Source: Aureibaculum flavum
GTDB taxonomy: Bacteria > Bacteroidota > Bacteroidia > Flavobacteriales > Flavobacteriaceae
DNA: 64,000 bases
Assembly (NCBI RefSeq): GCF_016406085.1
Contig: NZ_JAEHFJ010000009.1
Coordinates: 62,001 to 126,000, forward strand
Direction of reading: 5' to 3'
Translations under genes and position numbers: made by a program
Notes under the pieces: model-generated
Database searches by the model: none
What the model saw: the letters and a program-made list of their open reading frames with translations, nothing else
What the model was told of the DNA's origin: nothing
Shown here: piece after piece, positions 61,582-64,000 of the stretch
Layout: each line of letters opens with the position of its first letter
Position numbering within the stretch: the first letter of the stretch is position 1

Positions 61582-63354
61582 ATGAAAAGAGTTATTTTAT
61601 TATTTTTAGTTGTATTTACATTTCAATTATCCCATTCTCAAGAAGGGATAGAAACGAAACTACAACTCATTAAAGAGAATGTTAATCGCACCGAATCAAA
61701 ATCTAATTGGAAGAAAATCGATTCTATTAAATTTGGAAATAAAAAAATAGGTGGGCAGGCATTTTATTATTATGCAAACGATAGTATTAATAAAATATCC
61801 ATTATTGAATATGATAAAGTAGCCAAAAGGTCAATTGACTATTTTTTGATAAAAGAAAAGTTATCATATGTTAAAGAGAATAATCAGCAGGAGAAATCTA
61901 TAGTACAAAGTTATTTTTTAGATAAAAAATTAGTTAATCAAATAAGTAATCAAGACTCTATATTTTCAGTTACTTATCTGAGTAATGAAGAAAGTAGAAT
62001 AAAACATGCATTTTCAAAACATTTTAAATTATCAGATGCAAATCCAAAGGCGAAACCACCGTTCATAACCAACGACACTATTGTTTTTGGACTTTTAATG
62101 TTAGCATTAGGTTTTATTTTTTATACATCTTCAAAAAAACAAGGTTTTTGGTCAAAATTCTATGCGATAGTTCCTGCATTATTTGTGGCCTATATGTTAC
62201 CAGCAGTTTTTACAACAGCAGGTTTAATTGCTCCTGAATGGCAGACAGTTTCCGACAGTGGTGAAGTAACTGAACACAGTACGAGTTTATATTTTATGTC
62301 TAGTCGTTACTTATTGCCCGCTGCTTTGGTTTTAATGACGTTGAGTATTGATTTAAAAGCAGTTTTTAACCTGGGCTGGAAAGCTTTAGTTATGTTTTTT
62401 ACGGGTACCGTTGGTATTATCATTGGTGGACCCATTGCTATTTTAGTAATTTCAATTTTTTCACCTGAAACTGTTGGTGGTGCTGGTCCAGATGCCGTAT
62501 GGAGAGGTTTAGCGACGTTGGCAGGAAGTTGGATTGGTGGAGGAGCGAATCAAACTGCAATGTTAGAAATTTACGGGTTTAATCAGAAGTTATATGGAGG
62601 AATGGTATTTGTTGATATTGTGGTAGCTAATGTTTGGATGGCCATAGTACTTATTGGAATTGGTAAGTCTAAACGCATAGATAAATGGTTAAAAGCAGAT
62701 ACTTCAGCCATAGAAAGCTTAAAGGAAAAAGTTTCTAATTATTCAGCCGAAATTGAAAGAAATCCGAGTTTAAATGATCTAATGATCATGGCAGCTATTG
62801 CTTTTGGTACAGTTAGTTTTGCTCATTTTGGTGCTGGTTATTTGGCTGAGTTTTTCTCAAATGTTGTTACAGGAATCGATAATCCAACAACAAAGAATGT
62901 CTTTACTTTCTTAGATTCAGAATTTTTCTGGATGATTAGTTTATCAACAATTATTGCAATATTATTATCTTTTACAAAAGCAAAAAATTATGAAGGAGCC
63001 GGTGCAAGTAAATTTGGGAGTGTGTTTATTTATATTTTAGTGGCTTCCATTGGTATGAAAATGGACTTAACTCAAATCTTTGATAATTTAGGATTGTTAG
63101 CAATTGGATTTGTTTGGATGACAATTCACGCGGCACTTTTAATATTAGTGGCCAAGCTAATTAGAGCTCCTTATTTCTTTTTGGCGGTAGGGAGTCAAGC
63201 CAATGTTGGAGGAGCTGCATCTGCACCGATAGTGGCTTCGGCCTTTCATCCGTCTTTAGCAACAGTTGGTGTTTTGTTAGCTGTATTTGGTTATGCGGTA
63301 GGTACAGTTGGTGCTATTGCGTGTACCATCTTAATGCAAATTGTTGCTCAGTAA
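61582..63354 (+). CDS. DUF819 membrane protein with extra secreted N-terminal domain
   Basis: 590 aa. Residues 1-18 form a signal peptide (RVILLFLVVFTFQLSHSQ) and about 20-160 a periplasmic domain without recognised motifs. The membrane part starts near PPFITNDTIVFGLL (about 163) and has the DUF819 pattern with about 10 spans: GPDAVWRGLATLAGSWIGGG, ANQTAMLEIYGFN, VGSQANVGGAASAPIVASAF and VGVLLAVFGYAVGTVGAIAC. DUF819 proteins are typically about 390-420 aa, so the first 160 residues are an unusual addition. Substrate unknown; the NQTA and GGAASAP segments suggest an anion or small-molecule carrier (inference). Confidence 0.87.
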   Translation: MKRVILLFLVVFTFQLSHSQEGIETKLQLIKENVNRTESKSNWKKIDSIKFGNKKIGGQAFYYYANDSINKISIIEYDKVAKRSIDYFLIKEKLSYVKENNQQEKSIVQSYFLDKKLVNQISNQDSIFSVTYLSNEESRIKHAFSKHFKLSDANPKAKPPFITNDTIVFGLLMLALGFIFYTSSKKQGFWSKFYAIVPALFVAYMLPAVFTTAGLIAPEWQTVSDSGEVTEHSTSLYFMSSRYLLPAALVLMTLSIDLKAVFNLGWKALVMFFTGTVGIIIGGPIAILVISIFSPETVGGAGPDAVWRGLATLAGSWIGGGANQTAMLEIYGFNQKLYGGMVFVDIVVANVWMAIVLIGIGKSKRIDKWLKADTSAIESLKEKVSNYSAEIERNPSLNDLMIMAAIAFGTVSFAHFGAGYLAEFFSNVVTGIDNPTTKNVFTFLDSEFFWMISLSTIIAILLSFTKAKNYEGAGASKFGSVFIYILVASIGMKMDLTQIFDNLGLLAIGFVWMTIHAALLILVAKLIRAPYFFLAVGSQANVGGAASAPIVASAFHPSLATVGVLLAVFGYAVGTVGAIACTILMQIVAQ

Positions 63355-63480
63355 AAAGTTGCTGTTGTTGAGACTGATTAAATTAGATATGAGGATACCT
63401 ATACTATGACGCAAACTTTTTTTTTGACAGAATTCTGAATACTTTGTGTGTAATACCTTAAAACATTAAGTAAAGACCAC

Positions 63481-63488
63481 TATATTTG
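63481..63488 (+). promoter_or_regulatory. Candidate -7 element for the DUF4369 gene
   Basis: TAtaTTTG, 25 bp upstream of the start codon at 63514. No clear -33 TTG. The leader of about 18 nt is normal. Confidence 0.45.
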
Positions 63489-63513
63489 CAACCGAAAATT
63501 TTAGCTTAATTCA

Positions 63514-64000
63514 ATGAAAAATACAATTGTTATTGCCTTAGTTACTTTGTTATTTGTAGCTTGTGGAAAGAAATCTGAAAACACGATGATCGTGCAAGGA
63601 AAGATTAAAGATATGAAAAAAGGTACCTTATATCTTCAAAAACAAAATGATTCAATATTTGTTGTTGTCGATTCAATAGCACTTGACGGTACAGATACTT
63701 TTACGCTTACCTGTGATGTTGAAAGTCCTCAAATGTATTTTCTATCCTTGGATAAATCGCCAAGTAAAGAAATTGCATTCTTCGGTGAAAAAGGTACGAT
63801 AACAATCAATACTAAATTAGATAAATTTAATTTTGCTGCTGAGGTTAATGGCTTAAGCAATCAAAAACTATTGAATGAGTATAATGAAATTAAAAATAAG
63901 TACAGCGGAAAGCGATTGGATTTATTAAAGGCTGATTTTGAAGCGAAAAGAGATAATGATACGGTAAGAATAGACTCAGTATCAAATGCTATTGATAGGT
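63514..64000 (+). CDS. DUF4369-type lipoprotein, partial (3' end beyond the window)
   Basis: Start at 63514, open to the right edge; the visible 162 codons begin MKNTIVIALVTLLFVACGKK. The lipobox LFVAC has Cys at residue 17. The mature part (MIVQGKIKDMKKGTLYLQKQ, FFGEKGTITINTKLDKFNF) resembles DUF4369, which in Bacteroidota usually precedes a thioredoxin-like domain of thiol:disulfide proteins; the rest, which would contain CxxC, is not in the window. Likely periplasmic-facing membrane-anchored. Confidence 0.85.
   Translation, partial: MKNTIVIALVTLLFVACGKKSENTMIVQGKIKDMKKGTLYLQKQNDSIFVVVDSIALDGTDTFTLTCDVESPQMYFLSLDKSPSKEIAFFGEKGTITINTKLDKFNFAAEVNGLSNQKLLNEYNEIKNKYSGKRLDLLKADFEAKRDNDTVRIDSVSNAIDR

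Noticed and set aside
1-64000. CRISPR arrays, tRNA and rRNA genes, insertion sequences, prophage, restriction or other defence genes
   Set aside because: None seen on either strand by eye: no regularly spaced repeats, no tRNA T-loop/acceptor patterns, no transposase, integrase, phage or restriction-modification protein motifs. Small or diverged cases could be missed without a search tool.

Overview
The window is a low-GC (roughly one third G+C) chromosomal segment from a member of the Bacteroidota, most likely a marine Flavobacteriaceae; the genus cannot be fixed from sequence alone. Reasons: the gene order mazG - DUF5606 protein - def - ruvX, type IX secretion (T9SS) C-terminal sorting domains, families typical of the phylum (DUF6090, DUF6252-like lipoprotein, DUF349, DUF4369, LABN, AraC regulators with an N-terminal membrane domain), and many upstream regions carrying the Bacteroidota -7 promoter element TAnnTTTG. 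No rRNA, tRNA, CRISPR array, IS element, integrase or phage gene was seen. About 57 protein genes were recognised, tightly packed.

Layout. 1-6.1 kb: 3' part of a tricorn-type S41 protease followed at 1 bp by an exo-sialidase, then, on the minus strand, ruvX-def-DUF5606-mazG. 6.3-16.2 kb: dapD, a convergent WaaP-like LPS kinase, and a long co-oriented run (GT2, CDP-glycerol transferase-like, TupA-type ATP-grasp, Sua5/YrdC, CCA-adding enzyme, APC permease, GT39 transferase) mixing envelope glycan and tRNA maturation functions. 16.5-26.5 kb: an M16 protease pair, a pentapeptide protein, a GNAT-nitrilase fusion, an acyl-CoA dehydrogenase, a hypothetical gene lodged between two copies of the tail of a helix-hairpin-helix gene, and an AGCS symporter. 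26.7-33.8 kb: an accessory-looking patch (CoA-binding protein, two secreted barrel-like proteins, a lipoprotein, a frameshifted T9SS lipase-like gene, an AraC regulator).

33.8-44.3 kb: rnz - sorting-domain protein - STAS-like protein - pyrB - pyrR (minus strand), a TPR protein, then two divergent operons that together look like a lipid-carrier glycosylation cycle: GT2-LABN-GT39 on one side, two DUF368 (undecaprenyl-phosphate translocase family) genes plus aroE on the other. 44.4-53.7 kb: DUF349 protein, a DUF6090 gene interrupted by an in-frame TGA, a FabH-like synthase, htpG, a FUSC membrane protein and a VanX-like dipeptidase. 53.9-64 kb: an unassigned protein with kinase-like residue spacing, S1/P1 nuclease, a six-gene SPFH operon including three very small genes, an M14 carboxypeptidase, a DUF819 transporter with an extra secreted N-terminal domain, and a DUF4369 lipoprotein that runs off the end.

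Most of the window is housekeeping. The points that repay a second look are the duplicated gene tail at 22.7-24.0 kb, the two disrupted genes (about 31.55 and 46.77 kb), the lipid-carrier cycle at 38.5-43.6 kb, the kinase-like orphan at 53.9 kb, the SPFH operon at 55.9-58.7 kb and the DUF819 fusion at 61.6 kb. No clearly new multi-gene defence or mobile system was found; the SPFH operon and the lipid cycle are the best candidates for an uncharacterised system.
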